Below the pieces are notes generated by a model, which saw nothing but the letters and a program-made list of their open reading frames with translations, made no database searches and was not told where the DNA came from. From assembly GCA_038215095.1 (NCBI GenBank), contig JBBQRG010000005.1, forward strand, positions 1 to 64,000: DNA of 64,000 bases. Reading direction: 5' to 3'. Made by a program: the position numbers and the translations under genes. Below are positions 25,720 to 34,420 of this stretch, piece by piece (position 1 is the stretch's first letter; the number at the start of each line of letters is the position of its first letter). The stretch comes from DATACN01 sp038215095. Lineage in GTDB: Bacteria > Actinomycetota > Thermoleophilia > Solirubrobacterales > Thermoleophilaceae.

Positions 25720-26953
25720 CGTAGATCCGCTTGCCGTCGGCCACCACGGGGTTGGCGTACTTGCCGGCCGAGAAGTGCCAGAGCTGACGGCCGTTCTTCG
25801 CGCTGACGCCGTAGGTGCCGTCGGGGCCGTGCTTGACGGCCCGCGAGGCTGCCGAGCCGCAGCTCGAGCAGGTGGCGTAGTACACGACCCCGCGCATGAT
25901 CGTGGGCGCCGCGTGCACCGCGCCGGCCGCCGTGATTCGCCACTTCACGTCGCCGGTGGCCGCGTCGAGCGCGTAGAACGAGCCGTCGTAGGTGCCCACG
26001 TAGACCTTGCGCTCGTAGACGCCGGCGGCCCCGTAGATGTAGCTGCCGAGCGGTCGCGCCCAGAGCAGCCGCCCGCTCTTCGCGCCGTACACGTACATCG
26101 TGCCGTCGGTGCTGCCGATGAACACGCGGCCGTAGGCGACCGTCGGTGTGGCGTAGAAGAACTCGCGCGCCTCGCCGGCCTTCCACTTCATGCGGCCCGA
26201 GCGGGCGTCGACCGCGTAGACCGTGCCGCCGTCGGTGCCGAAGAAGACCGTGCCGTTGTCGTAGGCGGGGGCGGTGTTCACCTGCTCGTCGGCCTGGAAG
26301 CTCCAGCGCTGGTGGCCGTTCTTGGCGTTCAGCGCGTGCAGGCCGTGGTCCCAGCTGCCCACGTAGAGCGTCTTGCCCACCAGCAGCGGCGACGACTCGA
26401 CCGGCTGGCCGCTCCACTTCCAGATCCGGTGGCCGTTCTTGGCGTTCCAGGCGATCACGAAGCCGCTGGCGCCCGGGCGGTCCTGCGGGCAGGGCACGAA
26501 ATCCATGTAGGACTGGTAGACGACGCCCTTGGCGAGCGTCGGCGAGGCGGCCGCGCAGCGGCCGATCTGCTTGCGCCACTTGAGCCGGCCGGTCCTGGCG
26601 TTGAGGGCGAAGAAGAGCCCCTTCTGCTGGGGGATGAAGATCTTGCCGAAGCCCACCGAGGGCGGGAACTCGACTGTGTCGTGCGCGTCGATCTGCCAGA
26701 CGCGCCTGAACGGCGGCTTCAGCTTGAAGGGCGACACATGGGTGCGCTCGCGGTCGTAGGCGTAGGTGGCCCAGGGGGTCTGGTCCTCGCTCGGCGGCGC
26801 CTTGGCCTTCGGCTCCGCGGTGGTCACGAACTCCTGCTTCGCGGAGCCGCGTTTCTCGATTGGGTCGGGCCTGGTGATGGCGTACACGGCGGCCGCAGCC
26901 GCGAATGCGGCGAGGGCCAGCGCGCCACCCAGGAGCCAGCGGCGTCGAGTCAC
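25676..26953 (-). CDS. membrane-anchored PQQ-like beta-propeller protein
   Basis: A 425-residue protein with an N-terminal anchor (WLLGGALALAAFAAAAAVYAI, about 6-26), a charged linker and about seven repeated blade motifs (for example FALNARTGRLKWRKQIG, WSFQADEQVNTAPAYDNGTV, VYAVDARSGRMKWKAGE, YALDAATGDVKWRI). The repeats have the pyrrolo-quinoline quinone-like (BamB/PQQ) beta-propeller pattern. No PQQ-binding or catalytic residues are evident, so a binding or scaffolding role is more likely than a dehydrogenase. A CSSC pair occurs about residue 366. It lies between polysaccharide genes, which suggests an envelope function. Confidence 0.82.
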   Translation of the reverse strand: MTRRRWLLGGALALAAFAAAAAVYAITRPDPIEKRGSAKQEFVTTAEPKAKAPPSEDQTPWATYAYDRERTHVSPFKLKPPFRRVWQIDAHDTVEFPPSVGFGKIFIPQQKGLFFALNARTGRLKWRKQIGRCAAASPTLAKGVVYQSYMDFVPCPQDRPGASGFVIAWNAKNGHRIWKWSGQPVESSPLLVGKTLYVGSWDHGLHALNAKNGHQRWSFQADEQVNTAPAYDNGTVFFGTDGGTVYAVDARSGRMKWKAGEAREFFYATPTVAYGRVFIGSTDGTMYVYGAKSGRLLWARPLGSYIYGAAGVYERKVYVGTYDGSFYALDAATGDVKWRITAAGAVHAAPTIMRGVVYYATCSSCGSAASRAVKHGPDGTYGVSAKNGRQLWHFSAGKYANPVVADGKRIYVTGRSAVFALKPRR

Positions 26954-26975
26954 CGCGGGAACAATAGGAGGCCGG

Positions 26976-28796
26976 TCAGCCGGTCCCCGAACCGTGCGCC
27001 AGGAGGCGCCAGATGCGCTTCATCGCGTTCGGCACCTCCACGCTCAGGCGGCGCTCGGCCAGCTCGGCGGACCACTGCGGCGTGCCCGCGCGCAGCACGA
27101 TGCCCTTGCCGAGCTTGTAGGCCACGAAGTCGGGCTGGCCCGGGTCGCGCCCGGCCGCCGTCAGCGGCCGCGTGCCGCGCGGCAGGCCGCCGCTCGGCTC
27201 GAAGATCCTGAACTCGCCGATGAAGCGGTCGTCGCCCGCGAACAGCCCGAGCTGGTCGTCGCCTTCCAGCACGAGCGGCGCCGGGTCGGTGCGCAGCAGC
27301 TTCCTGGTGCGCTCGCCGAAGGCGTTCGCGGCGCTCGGCGCGGGGCTCGGCCCCGCACTGCCCTTCGCGAGCGGAACGGGCCGCCTGAACGCGTCGGCGC
27401 CGAAGGAGGCCAGGCGGCCGCCCTGCTGCACGTAGCTGCGCAGGCGCGCCTGCAGATCCCTGGGCAGCCAGCGCGCGCTGCCGGCGAACGCCACACCGGG
27501 AGCGTTGGCGAGCGACGGGCCCTGCTTCGCCTCCAGCGCGAGGTCCGTGGTCAGGTCGTAGCCCAGCCGCTCGCGGTCGAGGAAGCGCAACATCGGCGAC
27601 ACCTGTGAGCCGAAGCCGCGCGGGAGCCTGCCGCCCTGCATCTCCCGGTCGAGCCGCACGCGGCCGCCGCGCTGATCGAGCGTGTCGGGGAAGCCGTCGA
27701 GGTCGTCATCGACCCGGTTCTGGCCCTGCCAGGTGAGCGCCGGCAGCACCACCAGGGGGCGCGGGCGCCGCGCGGCGCGGCGCGTCTGCGGCAGTCCGGC
27801 CACGGCCAGCGGCCACTGAGCGCGGCGCCCGGCCGCGCGGACGCGCACGACGTACACGCCGGTCTTCGCCCGGTCGGGGATGCGCACGCGGAAACGGCCG
27901 CCGATCCGGCCGCCCTTGCGCAGCACCTGGCTCGTGCCCAGGCGCGTGAGCGCGAAGTCGAAGCTGCGCTCCACCGGGCCGGCGACCAGGCGCGCCAGCG
28001 AGCCCGCCGGCACCACGCCGAGAGGCCCGTGCAGGTCGAGCTTTCGCACCGCCACGCCGGTGCGCGGCCGCGACGTGGCCGGGGTCGGGATGGCCGCCGG
28101 CGCCACGGCGCGGTTGCCCGCCTTGTCGCGCACGGTGACCGTGAACGCGTAGTTGCCCTCCGCCGCGGGGCGGCCGCGGACCGTGCCGTGCCACACGGCG
28201 CTGCGCTTCGGGCCGCCGCGGAAGCGGGCAACCACGCGCGGGGGGCCTTCATCGGTCCGAAAGATGCGGAACTCGGGCGCCTGATTGCCCGGCCCGCGGT
28301 AGCGGATCACCACCTGGGAACTCTGCCCGGCCACGCCGGGCGCGATCACGCCGGGCTTCGCGGAGGTGAGCGCCACCTTCGGCGGGCGGGTGTCCACGTG
28401 GACCTTCTTGATCGAGTTGATCACGCGACCCTGGTCGCGGCGCACCACCCGCATCGAGTACTCGCCGTCCGGCACGATGCGGCCCTCGTCGTCGCGAGCG
28501 TTCCAGGTGAAGCGGTTGTGCGAGTCCCCGGGCAGGCGGCGCTGGTCCACGAGGCGCCTGACCTCGTTGCCCTCGGAGTCGACGATCGAGAAGCTGACCT
28601 TGGCCGGCCGCGAGAGGTCGAAACCCACCCGCGAGCTGTCCCGGAAGCCGTCGCCGTTCGGCGAGATGTAGGCCGGCGCGGTCGCGAAGCGGATCACCAG
28701 CGGGAACTCGCCTTTCAGCTGCTGCGTAACGAAGAAGGCCGCGATGGTGGCGAGCACGAGCGCGGCGAACGCCGCGCGGACCAGGGGCTTCGCCAT
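26976..28796 (-). CDS. secreted/anchored multidomain protein with FlgD-type Ig-like domains
   Basis: A 606-residue protein. Residues 8-22 are a hydrophobic anchor or signal. An extracellular region follows: ISPNGDGFRDSSRVGFDLSRPAKVSFSI and the FTWNARDDEGRIVPDGEYSMRV block match FlgD/CHU_C-type Ig-like domains (about 40-145), a second such module follows (about 145-215), and another beta domain runs to about 330. The C-terminal 270 residues resemble a domain with FGADAFRR and YKLGKGIVLRAGTPQW that I do not recognise; the pattern suggests a glutamine-amidotransferase-like fold without an obvious active site. The ATG start is 36 bases from the divergent glycosyltransferase start. Function unknown. 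Confidence 0.72.
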   Translation of the reverse strand: MAKPLVRAAFAALVLATIAAFFVTQQLKGEFPLVIRFATAPAYISPNGDGFRDSSRVGFDLSRPAKVSFSIVDSEGNEVRRLVDQRRLPGDSHNRFTWNARDDEGRIVPDGEYSMRVVRRDQGRVINSIKKVHVDTRPPKVALTSAKPGVIAPGVAGQSSQVVIRYRGPGNQAPEFRIFRTDEGPPRVVARFRGGPKRSAVWHGTVRGRPAAEGNYAFTVTVRDKAGNRAVAPAAIPTPATSRPRTGVAVRKLDLHGPLGVVPAGSLARLVAGPVERSFDFALTRLGTSQVLRKGGRIGGRFRVRIPDRAKTGVYVVRVRAAGRRAQWPLAVAGLPQTRRAARRPRPLVVLPALTWQGQNRVDDDLDGFPDTLDQRGGRVRLDREMQGGRLPRGFGSQVSPMLRFLDRERLGYDLTTDLALEAKQGPSLANAPGVAFAGSARWLPRDLQARLRSYVQQGGRLASFGADAFRRPVPLAKGSAGPSPAPSAANAFGERTRKLLRTDPAPLVLEGDDQLGLFAGDDRFIGEFRIFEPSGGLPRGTRPLTAAGRDPGQPDFVAYKLGKGIVLRAGTPQWSAELAERRLSVEVPNAMKRIWRLLAHGSGTG

Positions 28797-28832
28797 GACC
28801 GGCGCAACGCTAGTAGGTCCGTCGGCCTCAGA

Positions 28833-29939
28833 ATGTCGTCGCAGATGCGCGTGCAGCTCGTCGATCCGTCCGGGGACGTGACCCCCTACGACCACTCGCT
28901 GGCCGCGGCGCTGGCGCGCGCCGGGGTGGAGGTCGAGCTGGTGACCTCGCGCTTTCTCTACGGCCCGATCCCCGCCGAGCGCGACTACGAGGTGACCGAG
29001 GCGTTCTACCGCCGTGCGACCGCGCGTGGCCTCGGCAGCCGGCTGGCGAGGCGCGCGCTCAAGCTGGCCGAGCACGGGCCCGACATGCTGCGCTACCGCC
29101 GCCACGCCCGCGAGGCCGACGTGCGCCACTACCAGTGGCTGCCTGTCGAGCCGCTCGACCTGCTGCTGCTGCCGCCGGCGCGGCCGCGGGTGCTGACCAT
29201 GCACAACGTGCTGCGCCGCGACGGCGAGGCGCTGACGCTTCGCGTGGCGCGGCGCATGGACGCGGTGGTGGTGCACACCCGCGGCGGGGCGGCCGAGCTC
29301 GAGCGCCTGGGCGTGGACTCCGGCCGCGTGCGGGTGATCCCCCACGGCGCCTTCGAGCATCTAACGAATCAGACCGACGAGCAGCCGCTGCCGCCCGACC
29401 TCGAGGCCGTGGAGGGCCCCGTGGTCCTCTACTTCGGCACGCTGCGGTCCTACAAGGGCGTGGAGGTGCTGCTGGAAGCGTTCCGCCAGGTCGAGGGTGC
29501 GGAGCTGTGGGTGGTGGGCAACCCGCTCGGCATCTCGCCCAAGCGCCTGCGCGAGCTGGCGCCGCCGAACGTGCGCTTCGTGACCCGCTACGTGACCGAC
29601 CCCGAGGCGCCCGCCTTCCTGCGCCGCGCCGACCTGCTGGTGCTGCCACACCTGAAGGTGGACCAGTCGGGCGTGCTGTTCGCCGGGCTGGCGTTCGGCA
29701 AGGCGATGGTGCTGAGCGACGTCGGCGGCTTCGGCGAGCTGGTGCGCGAGCACGGCGCCGGCCGGCTGGTGCCGCCCGGGGACCCGCAGCAGCTGGCGGC
29801 GGCGATCAACGCCCTGCTGGCCGACCCGGAGGAGCGCGAGCGCCTCGCCAAACGAGCGGAGGCGGCCGCCGCGGGCGAGTTCTCCTGGGACCGGATCGCC
29901 CGGCTCACGCTCGACTTGTACGAGGATCTGCTGCGATGA
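28833..29939 (+). CDS. glycosyltransferase family 4 protein
   Basis: A 368-residue GT-B enzyme. QMRVQLVDPSGDVTPYDHSLA begins the acceptor domain; RVLTMHNVLRRDGEAL and VVVHTRGGAAEL follow. The donor domain has VVLYFGTLRSYKGVEVLLEAF (about 184-204), VGNPLGI, and LPHLKVDQSGVLFAGLAFGKAMVLSDVGG with the usual C-terminal acidic position substituted. It is a soluble or peripheral enzyme for polysaccharide assembly; the sugar is not evident. The start ATG 28833 is taken; ATG 28845 is an alternative. It overlaps the formyltransferase gene by ATGA, suggesting that the two act on the same sugar branch. Confidence 0.86.
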   Translation: MSSQMRVQLVDPSGDVTPYDHSLAAALARAGVEVELVTSRFLYGPIPAERDYEVTEAFYRRATARGLGSRLARRALKLAEHGPDMLRYRRHAREADVRHYQWLPVEPLDLLLLPPARPRVLTMHNVLRRDGEALTLRVARRMDAVVVHTRGGAAELERLGVDSGRVRVIPHGAFEHLTNQTDEQPLPPDLEAVEGPVVLYFGTLRSYKGVEVLLEAFRQVEGAELWVVGNPLGISPKRLRELAPPNVRFVTRYVTDPEAPAFLRRADLLVLPHLKVDQSGVLFAGLAFGKAMVLSDVGGFGELVREHGAGRLVPPGDPQQLAAAINALLADPEERERLAKRAEAAAAGEFSWDRIARLTLDLYEDLLR

Positions 29940-30730
29940 GGGCTGTCTTCATGGGCAAGTGCAAGCGCTCGGCGGCGCGCTCGCTCGACTGGCTCGTGGG
30001 GCAGGGCTGCGAGGTCGCCGCCGTGGTGGCGGCAAAGCCGGACCGCTTCACCGTGGAGGAGCAGCGCCTGGACCTCGTGGCCGAGCGCCTCGGGCTGCCG
30101 CTGGTGGAGGACACGGAGCTCTACTACGCGATCGCCGACCCGGCGAGCTCGAAGCTCGACCTGGAGGGCGTGGACCTGGTGCTGTCCGTGCTGTTCTGGA
30201 AGCGGATCCGCGAGCCGCTGATCTCGCTGGGCCGCCTGGGCTGCCTGAACTTCCACCCCGCCCCGCTGCCGGACGTGCGCGGGCTCGGCGGCTACAACAT
30301 GGCCGTGCTCGAGCAGCTCGACGAGTGGGGCGTGTCGTGCCACTTCGTGGACGAGCAGTTCGACACCGGCGACCTGGTGCGGGTGGACCGATTCCCGATC
30401 GACCCCGACACCGCGACGGCGTGGTCGGTCGACCTGGACAGCCAGGAGCACCTGTACGAGCTGTTCACGGGCGTGATGGGCGGCGCTCTGGCCGGCGAGG
30501 AGCTGCCGCGCTCCCCGCAGGGCGAGGGCCGCTACATCAGCGGAGACGAGATGGAGGCCATGCGCCGCATCCGGCCGGGCGACGACGTGGGCCGCAAGCT
30601 GCGCGCCTTCTGGTATCCGCCCTGGCCAGGAGCGCTGCTGGAGGTCGAGGGCCGCGACCTCACCTTGGTGGACGAGCAGCTGCTGGCCGAGCTGGCGCAG
30701 GTCTACCGCCAGGCTGGCCGCGTGCCCTGA
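29936..30730 (+). CDS. formyltransferase family protein (probable sugar N-formyltransferase)
   Basis: A 264-residue protein with the Formyl_trans_N fold, using N10-formyltetrahydrofolate. The catalytic triad N105, H107 and D143 is intact (LNFHPAPLPDVRG and QFDTGD) with the same 2 and 36-residue spacing as methionyl-tRNA formyltransferase. It lacks that enzyme's C-terminal tRNA-binding domain, and it sits between a glycosyltransferase and a cyclase in a polysaccharide region. This favours N-formylation of an amino sugar nucleotide, as with VioF- or QdtF-type enzymes, over tRNA or purine formylation. The DegT and 4,6-dehydratase genes at 38-40 kb could supply the amino sugar. Confidence 0.8.
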   Translation: MRAVFMGKCKRSAARSLDWLVGQGCEVAAVVAAKPDRFTVEEQRLDLVAERLGLPLVEDTELYYAIADPASSKLDLEGVDLVLSVLFWKRIREPLISLGRLGCLNFHPAPLPDVRGLGGYNMAVLEQLDEWGVSCHFVDEQFDTGDLVRVDRFPIDPDTATAWSVDLDSQEHLYELFTGVMGGALAGEELPRSPQGEGRYISGDEMEAMRRIRPGDDVGRKLRAFWYPPWPGALLEVEGRDLTLVDEQLLAELAQVYRQAGRVP

Positions 30731-30738
30731 GTCGGGGG

Positions 30739-30744
30739 TACCCT
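30739..30744 (+). promoter_or_regulatory. -10 hexamer before the adenylate cyclase gene
   Basis: TACCCT lies 7 bases before the ATG at 30752, with no Shine-Dalgarno. It is the probable -10 of a leaderless transcript of the cyclase gene. Confidence 0.45.
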
Positions 30745-30751
30745 TGGCGGC

Positions 30752-33700
30752 ATGACCGGGCTCGCCTGCGCGGCCTGCGGCACGGACAATCCCGCCGGCG
30801 CGCGCTTCTGCATGGCGTGTGGGTCCGCACTGGCCCGCCGCTGCCCCAACTGCGGGGCCGAGGCGCCTCCGGGCGCCCGCTTCTGCACGAGCTGCGGCAG
30901 CGCCCTGGACGCCGCGCCCGGCCCGACGCCGCGCCCGGCCCCCGCCGAGGCAGCACTGCCGGAGGAGCGCCGCCGGGTGACCGTGCTGTTCGCCGACCTG
31001 TCCGGCTACACGGCCGTGGCCGAGCGCCTCGACCCGGAGGCCGTGAAGTCGCTCGTGGACCGCGCGCTGCGCAGGCTCGGCCAGGAGGTCGAGCGCTACG
31101 GCGGCACCGTGGACAAGTACATCGGCGACAACGTGATGGCCCTGTTCGGCGCGCCGGTCTCGCACGAGGACGACGCCGAGCGCGCGGTGCGCGCGGCGCT
31201 CGGCATGCAGGGGTCGATGGACGAGATCAACGAGGGGCTCCCCGAGGGCTCGGTCTTCGACCTGCGCGTGGGCATCAACACGGGGGAGGTGCTGGCCGGC
31301 GCGGTCGGTGACCGCTACACGGTGACCGGCGACACCGTGAACGTGGCGTCGCGGCTGCAGAGCGCGGGCCGGCCGGGGCGGGTGACCGTGGGCGAGCCGA
31401 CGATGGCGGCCACCAGCGACGCGGTGAGCTACGAGCGGCTCGAGCCGCTCGACCTGAAGGGCAAGTCGGAGCCGGTGCCGGCCTGGGAGGCGGTGGGGCT
31501 GAAGTCCGAGCAGGCGCGCGGGCGCGCCATGGCCGCGCACGAGACGCCGCTCGTCGGGCGCGACTACGAGGTGGGCGCACTGGAGGCGCTCCACGAGCGC
31601 GTCGTGAGGGAGCGGCGGCCGCACATGGTCACGCTGCTCGGCGAGGCCGGCGTGGGCAAGTCGCGCCTGCTGCGCGAGTTCGACCACCGCCTGAAGGTCG
31701 GCGGCGGCCCGACCGTGATCCGCACCGGGCGCTGCCTCCCGTACGGCGCGGGAGTCGTGTACTGGGCGCTCGGAGAGATCCTGCGCGCGGAGTGCGGGAT
31801 CGTGGACACCGACTCCTCCGACGAGGCCTGGCGCAAGCTGTGCGGCTTCTTCCAGCGCATGTCGGGCGAGCCCGACGAGCCGCTCGGCCAGGGGGGGCAG
31901 CGCAAGGCGGCGCTGATCGGGCGCTCGCTGGGCATCGACGTGCCGCCCGAGCTGTCGCGCTTCGACGGCGAGCCCGAGCGCGTGCGCGAGGAGTTCTTCT
32001 CGGCGCTGCGCTCCGGCATCGAGGCGCTCGCGAACCAGCACCCGCTGGTGCTCGCCTTCGAGGACGTGCACTGGGCCGACGACGGCATGCTCGACGCGAT
32101 CGAGCACCTGGCCCAGTGGGTGCGCGCGCCGCTGATGCTGCTCTGCCTGGCACGCGACGAGCTGCTCGACCGGCGTCCGACCTGGGGCGGCGGCCGCCGC
32201 AACGCGACGCAGTTCTTCCTGCCTCCGCTGACACCGGACGACACCGGCAAGCTGATGCGGAGCCTGCTGCCCGACGGCGAGGGCGACGTGCTGCCGGCGG
32301 TGATCGAGCGCTCCGGAGGTAACCCGCTGTTCGCCGAGGAGATGGCCCGCCGCATCGCCGAGGGCGGCGGCGCACTGGCCGGCGACCTGCCGGAGACGGT
32401 GCAGGGCGTGCTGGCCGCACGCCTCGACGCGCTCGAGCCGTTCGAGCGCCGCGTTGTGCAACAGGCGGCCGTGGTGGGCCGCACCTTCTGGGAGGGCTCG
32501 CTGGCCGCGCTGGCCGCGTCCGAGGGCCAGGACCTCGAGCGCACGCTGAGCGGCCTGCAGGAGAAGGACATCCTGGCGCCGGTGCCCGAGGGCCGCCTGG
32601 AGGGCGAGCGCGAGCTTGCCTTCAGACACGTGCTGATTCGCGACGTGGCCTACGGCATGCTGCCGAAGGCCGTCCGCTCGCGGAAGCACTTCGAGGTCGG
32701 CGGCTTCATCGAGGAGCGCGCGGGCGACCGCAGCGACGAGGTCGTGCCGCTGCTCGCGGAGCACTACGGCCGCGCCGCCGCGCTGGGCCGCGAGGGCGGC
32801 GTGCCGGCCGAGGAGCTCACCGAGATGCTCGAGCGCGCCGTGCGCTTCCTCGAGGAGGCCGGCGACTCGGCCGCGCGGCTGTTCTCGAACCGTGAGGCGG
32901 CCTCGCACTACCGGCACGGCCGGGAGCTGGCCGAGGACCCCGACGTACTGGCGCGAATCGAGGAGAAGCTCGGCGACGTCTCCCTGCGGCTAGGGCGCGT
33001 GGATGCGGCGGTGGAGGTGTGGGAGCGCTGCCTGGACCACCACCGCGGCCAGGAGGACCTCGAGCGCGTGGCCGACCTGCACCGCAAGATCGGCGCGGCG
33101 CTGTCACACAAGGGCGAGCGCAAGTCGGCGATCGAGCACTACCAGAAGGGCATCAACCTGCTGAAGGACGGGCCGCCGGCCATCGAGCTGGTGCGGCTCT
33201 ACGAGGAGGCCGCCTGGCTCTACCTCCACACCGGCGACAACATGCTCGCGATCTACGCCTCGGAGAAGGCGCTGCGCCTGGCGGAGCGCCTTGGCGAGAC
33301 GCGCGCGGCCAGCCGCGCCCACGGCATCTTCGGACGCGTGTTCGGGCGCATCGGCGACACCGAGAAGGCGCGCCAGAACCTCGAGCGCGCGGTCGATCTG
33401 GCGCGCGGCTCGGACCACGGCGAGACGATCCTCGCCCTCGACGCCCTGGGCAGGTACCTGGAGACCTCGGAAGCCGACACAGACGGCGCACGCGAGGCCT
33501 ACGAGGAGGCGCTGGCGCTGGCCGAGCGCGTGGGCAGCCTGCCGGCTCAGGTGGAGCTGCAGGCGGCTCTGGCGCAGCTCGCGGCGTACCGCGCGGACTG
33601 GAGCCGCGCCACGCAGGCAGCCGCCGCCAGCGCGGAGCTTGCCGAGCGCGAGGGCCTCGAGGGCAAGCTGTCGCTGCCCTACGCCCTGCAGGCGCTGATG

Positions 33701-34291
33701 CTCTGGCGCGAGGGGGACCTCGAGGGCGCCGCCAGGCTCTACCGCCGCGCCCACGAGCTGGCCGAGCAGGTGGGCTGGTCGGAGCTCCAGTTCCAGACGC
33801 TCTACGGGCTGTCGCTGGCGCTGCGCGACGCCGGCGAGCTGAACGGCGCGGTCACGGCACTCGACCAGGCGATCGACGTGTGCGAGCGGGCCGGCCTGGT
33901 GGCCCAGTCGATCCAGGCAACCGGCCTGCGGGCCGTCGCGCTGGCGCTGGCGGGCCGCCACGAGGCCGCCACCGAGTCAGCGGCCGAGGCGGCGAAGCTC
34001 GCCGAGCGCCTGCACTACCCGGTGGGCAGCGCCGCGGCGCTGGAGGCTCAGGGCGCGGCCGCACCCGACCCCCAGGAGGGCGCGGCGATGCTCGCCGAGG
34101 CGGAGCAGGCCTGGTCCGCGCTCGACCGGCCGCTCGAGGCGGCCCGCTGCCGGCTGCTGGCGGGACAGGCGCTGGCGGGCCACGATCCCGAGCGCTCGCG
34201 GAAGCTGCTCGAGGACGCCGCCACGGAGAGCGAGCGCCTGGGCGTGCCGCACCTGGCCGCAAGGGCACGGGAGCTGGCGGCGTCGCCCTGA
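30752..34291 (+). CDS. class III adenylate cyclase with zinc ribbons, AAA-type ATPase and TPR domains
   Basis: A 1179-residue multidomain signalling protein. Two zinc ribbons start it (C6/C9 with C20/C23; C31/C34 with C45/C48), then a class III cyclase domain (about 74-235) with metal-binding D82 and D126, the adenine-selecting pair K122 and D194, and N197/R201 for the transition state, so ATP to cAMP is predicted. An AAA/STAND-type ATPase follows with Walker A GEAGVGKS (297-304) and Walker B ending in FEDVHWADD. The remaining 600 residues are TPR-like helical repeats. Such proteins are usually cytoplasmic regulators. The flanking genes are polysaccharide-related; no cAMP-binding partner gene is near. 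Confidence 0.9.
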   Translation: MTGLACAACGTDNPAGARFCMACGSALARRCPNCGAEAPPGARFCTSCGSALDAAPGPTPRPAPAEAALPEERRRVTVLFADLSGYTAVAERLDPEAVKSLVDRALRRLGQEVERYGGTVDKYIGDNVMALFGAPVSHEDDAERAVRAALGMQGSMDEINEGLPEGSVFDLRVGINTGEVLAGAVGDRYTVTGDTVNVASRLQSAGRPGRVTVGEPTMAATSDAVSYERLEPLDLKGKSEPVPAWEAVGLKSEQARGRAMAAHETPLVGRDYEVGALEALHERVVRERRPHMVTLLGEAGVGKSRLLREFDHRLKVGGGPTVIRTGRCLPYGAGVVYWALGEILRAECGIVDTDSSDEAWRKLCGFFQRMSGEPDEPLGQGGQRKAALIGRSLGIDVPPELSRFDGEPERVREEFFSALRSGIEALANQHPLVLAFEDVHWADDGMLDAIEHLAQWVRAPLMLLCLARDELLDRRPTWGGGRRNATQFFLPPLTPDDTGKLMRSLLPDGEGDVLPAVIERSGGNPLFAEEMARRIAEGGGALAGDLPETVQGVLAARLDALEPFERRVVQQAAVVGRTFWEGSLAALAASEGQDLERTLSGLQEKDILAPVPEGRLEGERELAFRHVLIRDVAYGMLPKAVRSRKHFEVGGFIEERAGDRSDEVVPLLAEHYGRAAALGREGGVPAEELTEMLERAVRFLEEAGDSAARLFSNREAASHYRHGRELAEDPDVLARIEEKLGDVSLRLGRVDAAVEVWERCLDHHRGQEDLERVADLHRKIGAALSHKGERKSAIEHYQKGINLLKDGPPAIELVRLYEEAAWLYLHTGDNMLAIYASEKALRLAERLGETRAASRAHGIFGRVFGRIGDTEKARQNLERAVDLARGSDHGETILALDALGRYLETSEADTDGAREAYEEALALAERVGSLPAQVELQAALAQLAAYRADWSRATQAAAASAELAEREGLEGKLSLPYALQALMLWREGDLEGAARLYRRAHELAEQVGWSELQFQTLYGLSLALRDAGELNGAVTALDQAIDVCERAGLVAQSIQATGLRAVALALAGRHEAATESAAEAAKLAERLHYPVGSAAALEAQGAAAPDPQEGAAMLAEAEQAWSALDRPLEAARCRLLAGQALAGHDPERSRKLLEDAATESERLGVPHLAARARELAASP

Positions 34292-34307
34292 GGAACGCCC
34301 GCCGGCT

Positions 34308-34368
34308 TAGGGGGCGCGTGTGGTTACCAGGCTGAGCCCGCCCCCGTTGGCGTAGGGGGCGCGTGTGG
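34308..34368 (+). repeat. 16-bp direct repeat downstream of the cyclase gene
   Basis: TAGGGGGCGCGTGTGG occurs at 34308-34323 and again at 34353-34368, starts 45 bases apart, in the 129-base spacer between the convergent cyclase and LytR_C genes. No other feature was found in this spacer. Its role is unknown. Confidence 0.7.
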
Positions 34369-34420
34369 CCGCGGGCAGGAGGCTGGTCCGGATGCGCGCA
34401 GGGGAACGCGGGCGTGGTCT

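Noticed and set aside
29588..32917. A 1109-codon ORF opposite the cyclase gene, minus strand
   Set aside because: No domain, poor amino-acid composition and direct overlap with a clearly recognisable cyclase; a high-GC shadow.
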